Notes: generated by a model not told the origin, from the sequence alone. DNA of 64,000 nt from Amaranthus tricolor (GCF_026212465.1 NC_080059.1:12764440-12828439), one strand, 5' to 3'. Shown: positions 12,301 through 24,820, counted from the first letter of the stretch. Program-made: numbers and translations.

Positions 12301-13100
12301 AATTTTACCCAATCTTTTTCATCCATTTTTCAGGTTTTGTAGTTTTAACTACGACACTATCATCACAACAGTTGGCTACATTAATTGGGTTAAGCAAATC
12401 TCTACAATTAAACAAATTCTCCATCTTGGGGGTCAATGTGGTATGATTGATATATATTAATTTCACCATGAAACATCTACCACTAGTATTAGTCTCCACC
12501 TAGCCTAAATTAACATCCGATCTGATAGCATTTGTTACGCACAAAGGGTTGATTGTAACACCAACACCCCAATCCAAAATCAATTTAAGCAACACAACAA
12601 TCCAAGCGAAGACAAAGCCTTATCTCATTTCAATCACTAAATTAATCAACAATGAACATAAATAAAACAAATAATAATGGATAATATACCAATAACAAAA
12701 ACACACAAGAATTTTTACGTGTAAAACTCATTTGGTGTGAAAGATAAAAATCATGGGACAAATTAAGGGATTCCACCCCAAGTCACTCTTATAAAAGCAC
12801 CAACAACAAACCAACTAAGTACACTAACCATCATCAAGCATCAACAATAAAAGAAGAAAAATAAAGAAAATATCATCCAAAACAGTGCAGCATTTTCGCT
12901 ACATATCCCAACAACATACTAAAAAATTAGCCAAAACAAACCAATTTTGCCCCTCCACTGAACGTCTTGATTGAAACTGTACAAGCTGCATTTTTTGGGA
13001 AGAACTCACTTTTTTTACCTCACTCTTTCTGATTTGTGTGTATAATTTTCGTCCCCTAACTGCAGCCTCCTAGAAACCCTTTTGGCAGCACAAAAATGAC
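12300..13100 (-). mobile_element. Decayed Ty1/copia LTR with primer-binding-site remnant
   Basis: Read on the minus strand, 13100 to 12530 resembles the R-U5 end of a copia LTR: a TTTATAAGAGTGACTTGGGG segment, then GTTTTACACGTAAAAATTC, ending in ACA. It is followed by AATGCTATCAGATCGG, a degenerate form of the TGGTATCAGAGC primer-binding site complementary to initiator tRNA-Met. No intact gag-pol follows (12305-12499 is only a short open frame). Interpreted as an old truncated element. Confidence 0.45.
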
Positions 13101-14314
13101 TAAAAATAAACTCTCAAAACTTCTAAGAAAAGCTAACTAAGTTAAAATAGGTAAGCCCAAATATTTAGTGATTCAAAAAATACTATAACTATAATAATGG
13201 TCTGAACACCCAATAATTTAGAAAAAAGTTTAACAAGTTGTTTAAATGTGATAATAATAAAGATATAGAATAAATTATGTGGATGATATTAAAAGAGAAT
13301 TTAAATATGTGGTTAAAATTTTTAAAGTGTGGTGAATTTATTTTCAAATAAGAAAATAATACAAAATAAAAGAATAACCAATAATAAAAATTGAATGAAA
13401 TATAGGAAATACCACCTCTCTACCTAAGAGATTGTTACAATTTTTATTTTTGTTCATCTTTTTTATCTTTGCATCATTTATATATTATTTTCGACACGTC
13501 TTTAATTTTTCTTAGTTTTAATCATATTCATACAACTGAATGAGATCTATGTTTTTTCTTAACAATTTTACCATTATATATTGTCGCAATGTGACAAGGA
13601 CCGAGCGAATATAAATAAATTAAAAGGATATAAATCAATAATAGCAACGCACTAATCTCCGAAACTGACAGAGAAGTCACACACTGATGAGTAAGATTTG
13701 AATTTATGTGACAAGCAGTTAAAAGCATCTGTTGAGTGCATTTATAGGAACTCCTCTATTCTAATAAATAAATGTTGTATTGTCTTTAGACTTTAGGCCT
13801 TCAGTGAGATTTGTAAGTGTGTATGACACTGACAGCAACTGATCGAGCAAGCCCCAAAGATAAAGCAATAAAACAGAGGACACTGGATCTGTATTGCCCA
13901 TTCAGTTTTGATTCGTATCACGACACTGGATCATCTCGAACAAGATCATGTAACGCTCTTCACTAGGGGACATTCGTATGAGCATTATACGATATCCAAC
14001 GAAGAAAGCTTGATACTTAATTCACCCCGATCACTGTAAGAAAGTAACACCGATATTCTAATCACTAATTTGAATAGATTCTCGACAATAAGCCCCAGAG
14101 GAACATATAATCCAACACTCTATCCTAAATTATGTATACATTCATCTTTCATATACTAGATGCAACATATTTGTATTTTGAAAAATTAAATTATTTAGAA
14201 CAATAATATTTGAATAGTAAAAAGAACAAAATAGAAAACTTGAAAAACAAAACCAACAAGAACTCCAATATGAAGCCCAAACACAGCAATTACCAAAAGT
14301 GGTAAACTGGGATA
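13101..14314. other. Intergenic stretch without recognisable gene
   Basis: AT-rich to about 13.5 kb, then more balanced. The part just below 14315 should contain the 3' UTR of the Mpv17-like gene. A small minus-strand open frame (13528-13728) looks like chance. Confidence 0.4.
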
Positions 14315-17300
14315 TCAATCCTCACTAACTTTCTTCAAGCTTGCCATATATGTCAAATATATCGTCCACAGGTACGCAAAGGAACTGTTTGCCAATGGCT
14401 GCCAGAATAAAAGAATGCAACAGATATTAAAGAGAAAACATTTACATAAGTATTCACTGTGCATAAATTCCATTATAATCAGCTGAAATAGTGATAGTTG
14501 AACATAGACTAATTATATAGTTAACATAAACTTTAAAAAGATGGGAAATTTAGGCGATAACCTTGAAGTTTCGGCTTTTCCACATGGTAGACAAAAGGAA
14601 AGTTTTTTTGTTAACTTTACCTTATTTCTATCAAACGTAATGACAATTTTTCAAAAAAAAATGTCGTGATCAATTAACCACATATTTTGAAATCTAGTCA
14701 AAATATGTACTTAACCAAAAACTTAACATTTTATCTACTAAATGGGAAAGTTAAAAGTTCAAGGTCACCACGCGAATTTAAAAGAACATTCGTGGAAAAG
14801 CCAAAAACTCGGGGTCACAATATGGAATCTGCCTAAAAAGATCAATGCATTATTATTGCATAGCTTGGAGAAACTCTAGTTTCCTGGAATAGAAAAAAGG
14901 ACTAGAAGCAGTGAAGGATACCTGCAAGTGGACCGGGATGTATCTGAAGGTAAGAAAATCACACAAAGGCCAATACATAAGCCCGTTCCTCAAAGTTGGG
15001 AGAAGGTCTCTTTTCAGTCTTGCAACAATTTCTTCTCTAGTTTCACCTGGTATCAAATTTGAAAGTAAATTATTCATTAGAATGTATTTCAAGAGCAACA
15101 TAATTTGCCTGATTGCCAACTGGTCACTATAAACTATAAAGTGAGAAAAGGGGAATGGTGTTGCGGTAACGAGAGTGATACGGTTATCACAATTCATAAC
15201 GCTTAAATATCGATCAAAAGCCTAAGATATCCCTTGATACGGCCCAAAACACAGTTTTTTTTACACCTCTACATCTTGGGAAATATTTATCATTTTTCTT
15301 GAAAACCTTTATAACGCGGCCAATACAATGCGATGCAGCCTTGTTTTTGCACTATGATGCATAGGCCGACTTTTAACATTTTAGAATAATGACAAACTAG
15401 CCAAAGTATGAGAAATTGCTTTTTAAATGAGTTTAGAATTTAATAAATCCTGAAACGAAAACCTCGCTCTCCCTCTCCTCTCCCTCAGTCACTCTTGATA
15501 AGAAAATAATCATTATACAAAATGAATACAAAAAAAGAGGGCAATATGTCCTAACAGCAAATCAGATTAAAAGCTACCTCATTTTCTATGAATAATCCCA
15601 ATTGTGCAATTCTTGAAGCACTAGCCACGTAGTAGCCATAGCCTAAAGCGTAATTAAGTTTCTTTGTTCCACAACAGATCTCAAAACAAGGTAAAACGAC
15701 CCAATACCTCTGTTCTTGTTAAAAACTTCAAAAAATTTCTATACCATTGCATTGTGCCACAACAAAGTTTTCTCATCGATACCGAACCAGACAATGCAGA
15801 TCAGCAGCCGCTTCTGAACATCTAACAGGATTACACAAAAACCCTGGACTCTCCATATAAAACAAGCCTTCCGCCTCAAAATAGAGAAAAATATGTAAAC
15901 AAAACTCACATATAAGTTCTCTCAGAAGACAGATTCCAGGCAATATAGCCAAATTCAAAGCATATGATTGTTATAACTCCTACCTAAGGCTATCAGCTTC
16001 AAAGGAACCTTTGCCTTCCAAATGAAATTTGGGGGAGGAAAACAGGGGCAGATAAAAATGAAAAAGAACCAGGTGAATCTCCGGTATGGAACCTAGAATC
16101 CTCCATCACTACCTGCTGAAATTCTTAGCACATACCACACAACTGATTATTCTTCTAATTCACTTATTGTGTGGTGGACATCAGAAAAGCAAAATAAACG
16201 TAGTACACTGGTACTTTACTACTTTATGCAGATAAGACATATATTATAACCAACAAAATGGAACACAAATTCTAGGGAAAGAACACATTTGTGAAATAAA
16301 TTTCCCAGGACAAGCATGTCACAGAACCTTGAGCATTCCACCCATTTTGAACCCATATTTGCTCTAGATGACTCAGATTCCAGATAAACATCACTTAATA
16401 TTTCCGCAACCAATATTAGTTGATAATAATTTCAAAGCCTAATTTGCCTCCTCACTGATAAATTTAGGCTTGTACACAAGACCCACACAAGAGAAGAGTT
16501 GACAGCACACAAACCCGATGAGGTCCCATCAAGCTTATTAAGCTTATATGTTAGTCAACCTCTTTCTAATTTTTCGACCTGGGATCACATGTGGGTTATT
16601 TTTCCAACACTCACATCATTTGACTCAGAGTCCACAAAAACTTTATCATCAGCATCTCAATCTTGCTTTTAACATGAACTAAAATCTCAAAACTAAAAAG
16701 GATGTTGCAGACATGATAGGATCAAAGTTATCTTCCACCAAGAAAAAAGCTAGACTTTCCAACAATAAACTTTTACAAAAATCCTCAAAATTACTAGTTG
16801 TCAAAGACTCTAAAAGAGAATTGGCCCCAACTCCCAAGGGGCAGACTCAATATATTAAGAGATAGCTTTAAACTTAACACCCATCCGTCATCACAGTAAA
16901 ATCTCCAACCATGGGATCATGATTGAAAACCAGTTAGACCATATTCAAACATATCAATACTACGCTAACAATGCCAAGCCTTAATCCCATCAAAATCGGT
17001 CGTTTTCATGAATCAAGACAGATCAGCATGAGACATCATTGTGAACAAAAATTCTACTTTGTTCAGGGCTATCTTTAATACAAAAATACAAGTACAGACT
17101 TCAATTCCAATGACCAACCACATATACTAGCCTCCTCCATTCATTCTTATCTATCATTGCAAATCCAAATTTCTTATATGGGTAATCTTTGACTTACATC
17201 TTCCTCTTCTAAACTCGATAAAGTTCAAAACTTCCACCTTTCTAGGTGGTGCATTCAGACTTGATACTAACTAAATAACCTATACCCCATGAAAATTCGT

Positions 17301-18985
17301 CAAATTGAGCGATGTCTCAGCAGAGGATATAAAATTTGCTCACTGTTTTGGTTTTCCTCAGTGTTCGATTGAATATGAAACATTGATATAGAAGATAAGC
17401 TAAATGACATATTCAAACCTGGTATTGATCACATTACATTGTCCCAATGCCACGAAAGTAGCTAAGCGGGATAGGGGGGGTGTGAGTGGGATGTGCACAG
17501 CCAATATATCTTAAATTGCTGGCTAGCTAGCTTTTGGAATTCTCAATTCGCTCAAATTTGCCCAAGAATAGCCCAAACCGACCATAATTCATTTTTTATT
17601 CGCGATTCGCAAGGAGATTAGCGAATCATATGACACTGTGCACAACACTACAACGAGCATGGTATGTCAACTGAATTTCGAAAGTACCCTAACTGAATAC
17701 AAGGACATGATGTAGAACATAAAATTGGAAAAAAGAAAGTCAAATATAAGAAATGCACTTGAACATTAAGCATATTAGTAGTAATATAGAGCATAAGATT
17801 TATACAACCTTGAAGAACTGCATTATAGGAGAAGAAAATGGTGTTCATAATAGGTCCATAAACAACTTGTCCTGAAACAATCTTTTTCACAGTAGTGAAC
17901 AGATCTTGTCTAGGCATGATCCTTTGAGAGAAAATTGAACCATAAATGCTGAGAAGGTCACATAATAAGCAACCCATATCCAGAAATACGCAATGTCCGG
18001 AAAGAATCGAATGATCCAGAAGGCGACAACGTAATGATCTAGCACAACATTTGAAGCGGGAATTAAACAAGCTACAAATAAAAATTTCTAGCAGTTTTGA
18101 TGAGAGTAACCTAGACATTGTCACGGATGATAAAAAACAAATAAACTTTAGTGTATATAGCCAAACATATTACAAGGACTAAGGCTTTGGCTTTGTTGTT
18201 GTATAGCCAAACGTATTGCTGATAATTTCACATACACAAATAAAGTTTTACATACCCAACTACCCAACAGAACAGTGCACTCAAAGAAATTCATGCAATC
18301 TCAGTCCAGTACAAAATCATGGTTCATAAATGATCAAGAATAACCCTAGAAAACCATAAACAAAACAAGCCACATAATTATTTGAGAAATACCTAAAAAC
18401 AATCAAAAAAAAACCTTATTAAAGTAAAATATATACTTGTCCCACAGAAATTCTAAATTTTTCCGTCTGAAGAGTTTTCTATCCCTCTCGCTAATTCTCA
18501 TACAGGCATTTCATCTATCCACACAATTCATTCAATTTTTTGGTCTTATAATCCCAAGCTTAGAATACAATCAATAATATCAATAAGACACACAAGTAAT
18601 GATGAACAGAAAGGTTAGTATAAACAAATACCTGAGATGTAACATCAGCAGCAGCAAATATAAGGGAAGAAGAGATACCCTTTGTAATAAATGGATGATT
18701 TTCAAGCATACCCAAATACCATTTCAAAAAACCACCATATTTTTGGCTAGAAGAAAATGAAGAGCAAAAAGTTCTAGAAGAATGTAGAAGGGAAATGCGG
18801 TAATTATGAATTTTAGAGTGGTGGGTTATTCTGCCTATGAGATTTGGGTCGATGTGAAGGTAGGCTCGGCGTTGTTGCTCATGACCTTGTTGGTGATAAA
18901 TTCTTGAAAATGCAATGGCATTGCCGTTTCTGGAAAATTGCAGGGACCATCTTTTGCTGATGTTTCTTCCAACCGAAATTATCAT
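14315..18985 (-). pseudogene. Mpv17/PMP22-family membrane protein gene with disabling mutations
   Basis: Four minus-strand exons: 18632-18985, 17809-18038, 14922-15046 and 14315-14398, all with GT-AG borders. Exon 1 (118 codons) gives an Arg/Ser-rich, mitochondrial-type leader, then WYLGMLENHPFITKG and the family-typical AAADVTSQ. Exons 2-4 carry QHLWFNFLSK, GQVVYGPIMNTIFFSYNAVL, MYWPLCDFLTFRYIPVHLQ and YLWTIYLTYMA, the Mpv17/PMP22 signature. Family members are four-helix proteins of inner mitochondrial or peroxisomal membranes, often about 260 aa long. Exon 2 is damaged twice: TGA at 17958-17960 replaces a residue before PSQH, and one extra base near 17921-17922 shifts the frame. Exon 2 is 230 nt, whereas 229 nt would keep phase with exon 3. 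Intron 2 is 2.76 kb. Assembly error is the alternative explanation. Confidence 0.8.
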
Positions 18986-19039
18986 TTTTTTTTATACCTA
19001 TTTTCTGTTTTTCATGGAGTTATGTGAGACACATTAACT

Positions 19040-19041
<2 letters not shown>

Positions 19042-19083
<42 letters not shown>
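19042..19083. repeat. (TA)n microsatellite
   Basis: About 21 uninterrupted TA units, starting only 57 bp upstream of the ATG of the Mpv17-like gene, and abutting the hAT-like element. Confidence 0.95.
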
Positions 19084-19084
<1 letters not shown>

Positions 19085-19086
<2 letters not shown>

Positions 19087-20046
19087 GAGGTCTTCATTCG
19101 GGTGATCGGGTCGGTTTTGGACGGGTGTCATTCGATTCGATTGAATTTTAGATCGATTATTATATGCGTGTTACGACGAATCACATTCGGGTCGGGTCAG
19201 TTAGTCACTATGCGGTTGAAGATCAGTTATTCGAGCTATCAGGTTTGCATCAGTTCGGTGTCGATTGAAGTTCGAGTCGAGTGTCAATCGGTCTTGGGTT
19301 GTTACCGGTTAACAATTGGTTCGGTTTTATCGGGTATAGATCGAATCCGGGTATTTTTTTTCAAGTAGAATTCGGCTACAAATTACTAATTACTATTGAT
19401 CGAGTCAATGTCACATTAAGTTGCTAGTCATTTTTTAATTCATGACAATATTCTTTTTACTTAAGGGCAATAATTAAAATGCAAATCAATTAGTAATTAT
19501 TACTTTATTACTTTTACTTGTTTGACTGTAAATTAAACTTAAAGTTCTATCATTTTTCATCCAATTTGATTAAAAATAGTTTATTAGACATTAATCATTG
19601 ATTATTAACTCTAAATATATAAACTATATATTTTAAAATTTAATTTATGAAAATATCTATCGCTTTATTAGATTAACTAATAAGATGATTGAATATGAGT
19701 TGATCATAGTTCTATGTTAGAAATTGGTTCAGGTTTATAGCAGTTCGATTAAAAATTGGTTGTGGTTAAGTTGGTTATAGCTAGGTTGAGTTCGAGCATG
19801 ATACAGGTCGGATATGACTCGGTTCGGTCACTATTACGTTCGGATTATCTCGATTAACGGTTAAATGTCGGTAATAAAAATCGGTCGCAGTTCGGGTTCA
19901 GTTATCCATTTTCGGTTGTCAATCGGTTCAGGTGCAACTTCGGTTCGGGTAATGTCGATTCGATAAATCTAAAAAAGATACGCATTTTCGGGTCGGATTC
20001 GGTTTTGGGTCGGATTTCCTGGTCGGGTCACATTCAAACAGCTCTA
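19085..20046. mobile_element. hAT-like non-autonomous element rich in GGTCGGGT / GGTTCGG words
   Basis: About 960 bp bounded by TAGAGGTCTT on the left and AGCTCTA on the right (inverted, TAGAGCTGTT). It is flanked by near-identical 8-bp sequences, TATATATG and TATATAAG, consistent with hAT target duplications in the TA repeat. Both outer thirds are packed with degenerate TCGGGT and GGTTCGG words; the middle is ordinary AT-rich DNA. The open frame at 19024-19368 is an artefact of this composition. Confidence 0.5.
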
Positions 20047-20366
20047 TATATAAGATAGAAGTTGGTCGGATTTCGGTTGATTTCAGGTTAAGAGTTTTGG
20101 GTCACTTTGAAATTGAGTTTCCATATATATTGTATTTTACATAATTGTAAATTATTTTTGAAATTTGATTAAATCGGATTCAGTTACAAGGTCGGGTAAA
20201 TTTTAGGTTATTGAGTGTGTTTTGAACACCTCCAGTCTTGATAAATTGTGTTTTTAATTAATAGTTTGGTTTGGATTCGGATTTGGGACTAAATTTCATT
20301 TATATTTGTAGAGTCAGGTTTTTGTAAACTTTTGAAATAAATGAGTTTTTTTTAAAAGAAAAAAAT

Positions 20367-20622
20367 ACTCCCTCCTATTTAAGCTACTAGTCTCATTTAA
20401 TTTTCACAGTTGCTGAGACAATATTCTAATCCTTAATATCCTTAAATATTCTTAATTAAAAATTAAGAATGTTGATATTAATAATCCTTATATTGAGACG
20501 AATCAAACAAGATCCCACATGACTATGTTTTAACTTATAGATTAAGAGTAAAATACAAATTAAAATTGATAAGTAAATAGTGTCTAAAAATAAATGGGAC
20601 TATGGCTTAAATAGGAGGGAAT
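20367..20622. mobile_element. Stowaway-type MITE
   Basis: Terminal inverted repeats CTCCCTCCTATTTAAGC and GCTTAAATAGGAGGGA are about 256 bp apart, with TA at the left border and ATA at the right. This is typical of Tc1/mariner-derived Stowaway MITEs. No coding capacity. Confidence 0.85.
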
Positions 20623-21479
20623 ATTAATTAAGTATTTTTTTTTATTATTTTTAAAAATAAATGTTTTCTTATCTTAGTCTCTAGTTTGAGTTAACTCGCT
20701 ATTATTAACAATAAATATACCTTTTTCGGGCATAAAATGTTACCACTATTCTTCCAAATTTACTTCTTTCATGTGCTTTATAGTAACATATGTCTCTTAA
20801 GTATATCTCTTATTTATTTATTTATGAATTAATTATTTTAAATATTGTTTTATTTTCTAGCTATTACTTGTTTGATTTAATTTAATTAATGATTTAGAGT
20901 TAATGATTTATGTGTTTAGATGTCAAACATTAATATTATGTAGCATAGTTTTATTTTATGAAGAATATTTTAGTTTTACCTCTTTATGAATTTGTGTTGT
21001 ATGTTCAGTAGTATTTTCCTATATACTTTATTAATTGTGCTGTGATTTTTCAATAAATCAACTTTTTAAGCTAAACTAAGACAGTATATTCAATAAATCA
21101 ATTTTCTAAGCTAAATTGACAAAATTGCAACTTTATTTTCTAACAAACTTTTAATTTCGAAAAATCTTAAATTAGCACCAAAACAATAAAAAAAAATTAC
21201 TCTTGTTCGTTCTCAAACTTCCAATCATGAATAATAAAATTCGTAGGTTTTCCAATCTAAATAAACCCCGCTTAATTTAATGCTACACATAATAATAATT
21301 TGTATAATAACATCTTATTAGCACTGTTTTACCATTAAATTTATACTTCAATCTTCGATAAAAAAATTAATATTAAAAATTTTTATAATATGAGCCTTTT
21401 ATTGATGAAAATTTAAGGGGCTTTACTAAGTGTCATTGCCCTTTTAATTATGTCGCTATCCTTTACAAATTGAATTTTC

Positions 21480-21690
21480 AATATTGCCCTGCCATGTTTG
21501 AAAACAATGATTTCATTTGAAAATTTGAAATTAGCTTAAATTTATTGTTTGGCAAATCAAAAATTCTCAAATTTGAATTTGGATTAAATTTCACCATTGT
21601 TTTTAAAGTAATTAAAGTTGAGACTTTGAGAATAACTATCTAAACCTTGTCATTCTCAAATTCTTTATTTTTTATTTTATAATTGAAATC
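21480..21690 (+). repeat. Dispersed AT-rich repeat, family B, copy 1
   Basis: The segment from GCCATGTTTGAAAAC to ATAATTGAAATCC is matched along its length, in reverse orientation, by 56060-56290. Shared landmarks include GTTTGGCAAATC, CCTTGTCATTCTCAAA and TTTAAAGTAATTAAAG. Probably a MITE; exact ends are not clear. Confidence 0.6.
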
Positions 21691-21822
21691 CATAAATTTT
21701 CCTAAACTCTAATGATTTCATATTTCTATCTCTTTAACTTCTTCCTAAAAAAATGCTCTGCGCTAAAATTGAACATCAAAACAATATGGTTGACAAACTT
21801 GGTCACCTCATTGATTATTAAT

Positions 21823-22204
21823 TACTCCCTTTGTTCTTTTTTGATCTTCCACATTACTATAACGGGTAGTTTCAAAAGTTCTTCTACTTTAGAATACTTT
21901 CTATTTTTAGAAAGTTTTTATCCCACTTTTACCTCTTAAACCCCCCCCCCCCCCCCCTTTTTCTTTTAATGCACCCCTTTTCTTTTATTTATAATTATTT
22001 TCTCTCTCATACTTTCAATACAATCATTACTTTACACTACTATTTAATTAAAATAATACCCACTACAACCTCATACTTTCAATACAATCATTACTTTACA
22101 CTACTATTTAATTAAAATAATACCCACTACAACCCAAAGATTCTATCTTCCTTAATATGTGTGAAAAACACAAAGTGGAAGATCAAAAAAGAACGGAGGG
22201 AGTA
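21823..22204. mobile_element. Stowaway-type MITE with 30-bp inverted ends
   Basis: Ends TACTCCCTTTGTTC on the left and GAACGGAGGGAGTA on the right, continuing as nearly perfect inverted repeats for about 30 bp, with TA borders. Inside are a 17-base poly-C run (21941-21957) and a tandem duplication of 64 bp. Confidence 0.9.
22007..22134. repeat. 64-bp tandem duplication inside the MITE
   Basis: Two essentially identical units (22007-22070, 22071-22134) starting TCATACTTTCAATACAATC and ending CCACTACAACC. The match is so close that the duplication must be younger than the element itself. Confidence 0.9.
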
Positions 22205-22436
22205 AATGATTTTGAAATTATTATTAATTAAATTTAAATAATTTCATGCATAATAAAATAATTAAACAAAAATTATTATAAACTAGCTAAATAATTATCA
22301 TAAATTAACTACAAACTAAAATTAATAAATATTATAATAATTAATTAACTAAAACATAAATTATCAAGTAAATAAATCAAGAATATTAGTACAAAAAGAA
22401 AAATAATATGTTAATTAATATTAATTAATTAACTAA

Positions 22437-23560
22437 AAACTGAAATTTGAAACATGTTCACTCTTTTGGACATAACTTTTGATAGGAAAATCACATTAAT
22501 ACAAGCATTGCGGCATTAGAAACTAGAATTCAGATCTTTCCCACAATATATTATGCCCAATTTCGAAAACAAAGTGAGAAATGACGATCGTTTAAAGTTT
22601 GCTTCTAAAAAATAAAATTTAATACATATTCACTTTTTTACCCTAACTTTTAATACCAAAATCACATTAATTCAAGTTTGTGGAATTAGAAACTAAACTT
22701 CAAGAGCCTTTCGACGATATATTATTTTCCCGATTCCGACAATCGAGCGAAAAATGATGACCATTTAAAGTTTGTTTTTAAAAACTAAGATTTGATACTC
22801 GTTCATTATTTTGGCCATAACTTTTTATAGGAAAGTCACACTTAATTTAAGGTTTGTGGCATTAGAAATCGACTTCAAGAGCTTTCAAACAATATATTAT
22901 ATGCCCAATTTCGACAAACGAGCAAGAAATGAGATCGTTTAAAGTTTGTTTTGAGTTTTAGTACACAGGTAATATAGAACCAGTCGCACAAAATGCGCAA
23001 CTTGACCGCGGTAGAGTCGCACAAACGCACGAGAGGACCATAGTAGAGTCACACAAAACGTGAAAATGGACTACGGTAGAGTCACGTATTTTGTGCGACT
23101 TTACCGCGGTCTAGTTTCGCGTTTTGTGTGACTAAGTCCCTTACCCGTATGCTATATATCGAAGCAAACTTTAAACAGTCGTCACTCGGTTGTCCAAATC
23201 GGGCATATTATATATCGTTGAAAAACTCTTGAAGTTTCTAATGCCTTAAACCTTGAATTAATGAAATTTTCATATCAAAAGTTATGGCCAAAAGAGTGAA
23301 CATGTATCAAATATCAGTTTTTTAGAAGGAAAATTTAAATGGTTGTTATTCCTCGTTCTGTTGTTAGAATTAGAAATATAATATATCGTTGGAACGCTCT
23401 TAAAGTCTAGATTATAATGCCTTAAACTTCGCATTAATGTGATTTTTCTATCAGCAGTTATGGCCAAAAGAATAAATATGTATAAAATTCCAACACAAAA
23501 CGTTTGCATTATAAACAATTTTTTTCTCTTTTGTTGCTCTTCTTTGTAAAATATCTTCAC
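22437..23560. repeat. Foldback array of about 165-bp units around a GTCGCACAAAA core (copy 2)
   Basis: Three direct units (about 22437-22610, 22611-22780, 22781-22955) each run through CATAACTTTT, a CACATTAAT-like stretch, GGCATTAGAAA, CAATATATTATGCCC and CGTTTAAAGTTTG. A central palindromic block follows (about 22975-23145) with repeated AGTCGCACAAAA and its inverse TTTTGTGCGACT. Two units then appear inverted (about 23163-23330 and 23331-23500), with GCAAACTTTAAAC, GGGCATATTATATATCG and AAAAGTTATGGCCAAAAGAG. No coding. It could be the subterminal region of a DNA transposon or a satellite-derived foldback. Confidence 0.75.
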
Positions 23561-23625
23561 CGAGCTAAAATTAAAAACTTAATGAAATAAAAAAAATAAA
23601 TATTAATTGAATAAATATTGGACCC

Positions 23626-23692
23626 AGTCGCACAAAACGTGCGACTTGGCCTAGGTCGAGTCATGCAAAAAGTGCGACTATATCCATTTTTT
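23626..23692. repeat. GTCGCACAAAA palindromic core, copy 3
   Basis: A perfect 8-bp inverted pair, AGTCGCAC (23626-23633) and GTGCGACT (23639-23646), with a five-base loop, followed by CTAGGTCGAGTC and AAAAAGTGCGACT. Flanking sequences (AAATATTAATTGAATAAA and TTTAATGAATATTTTAAAAT) are loosely inverted. Confidence 0.75.
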
Positions 23693-23699
23693 AAAATTT

Positions 23700-24626
23700 T
23701 TTTCTGTTTTTAATGAATATTTTAAAATTTAATTATTACATGTATTCCTCCAAACTTTGATATTACTCTGGCAACCCAAATAGGACGGACAACGACATGA
23801 GTTAAGATTTAAAAAGTCAAATATGACATCTAAACTACTAGAGCCTTTGCGAGCTAGCTAGGATGAACTCATTGCTTGTATATAACATGTATAATGCATT
23901 GTATGAAGTCATTGACGTGTACTTGTTAATGATCTTTAGAACGTGCTATGTTGTTGTCATTCGACGATAGCAGGTCGACTCGCAAGTAGGACTGGTGTGA
24001 GGAACCGAACAATAGATACTGTAATTAAGCAGACTGTCACACCCGGACTTTTATTATTTGTCAAATGAACTTTAACATGATTAATTAGTTTTGACGAGGC
24101 CAATTAGTTCTCAAGTTGTAAACCTCAAGACTTACGTTGATTTATTATTTTTGTTATTGTTTATTTATTGCTTTATCACTAGAACGTCGTCGGTCCTAAG
24201 AATGGTTTAAATTAAATGTTCGACGTGTGACCCGAAATTCATATTTACATGTGAATCTCCAGTTCGCTTTAGCTCGGACTATTACAGGTAAAGAGGTTGA
24301 AATTTTTCGTAATTACAAAATGATTTTTAGCGGAGGTGATTGAACAATACAAACAGCAAGATCAACAAACACTATAACTTGAATGTAGAGTTAACATAAT
24401 GTGTGAATCAAATAACATATAAAATTGAGAGTCAAACGTAATTAGCCTACGTCTTTTATTTTTCCACTCCTATGAACAACTAAACAAAGAATTGATCCTA
24501 GATACAACTTTTTGGTACACCTTCAGTTCCATGTGTTGGTGGGTCGCAGGGGCAGACTTATATTAGGACCTGATGTGGCACGTGGACGTGCCCTATGGGA
24601 GAAGTTAAAAAAAAAATGGGAGTTAC
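23700..24626. other. Intergenic DNA with an LTR-like terminus
   Basis: TGTCACACCCGGAC at about 24034 resembles the start of some gypsy LTRs, but no matching end was found. A short perfect palindrome GGCACGT-GG-ACGTGCC, containing a G-box CACGTG, lies at 24577-24592. No gene seen. Confidence 0.3.
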
Positions 24627-24820
24627 TAAATTTCGCCACCCATTTCATTTTATCGCCACCCCTTCCCACGAAATTACGTATTAGCCCCTGAAGTTTAAAA
24701 AATTACAAAATTGCCACTCCTTACAAATTTCTTATTTATAATAATAATAATAATAATAATAATTAACTTTTTATATTCTTAAAAAAAATATAAATAAAAT
24801 TAATAATAATAACAGTAGTA

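Noticed and set aside
13528..13728. 66-codon minus-strand hydrophobic frame
   Set aside because: No start context, no homology, lies in AT-rich intergenic DNA; likely chance.
17951..17963. A GT...AG segment that could splice out the TGA in the Mpv17-like gene
   Set aside because: GTGACCTTCTCAG is only 13 bases long, far below any plant intron, and would remove conserved residues.
19024..19368. 114-codon plus-strand frame with Ile-Tyr run
   Set aside because: It is the translated TA microsatellite plus the TCGGGT-rich hAT-like end; an artefact of composition.
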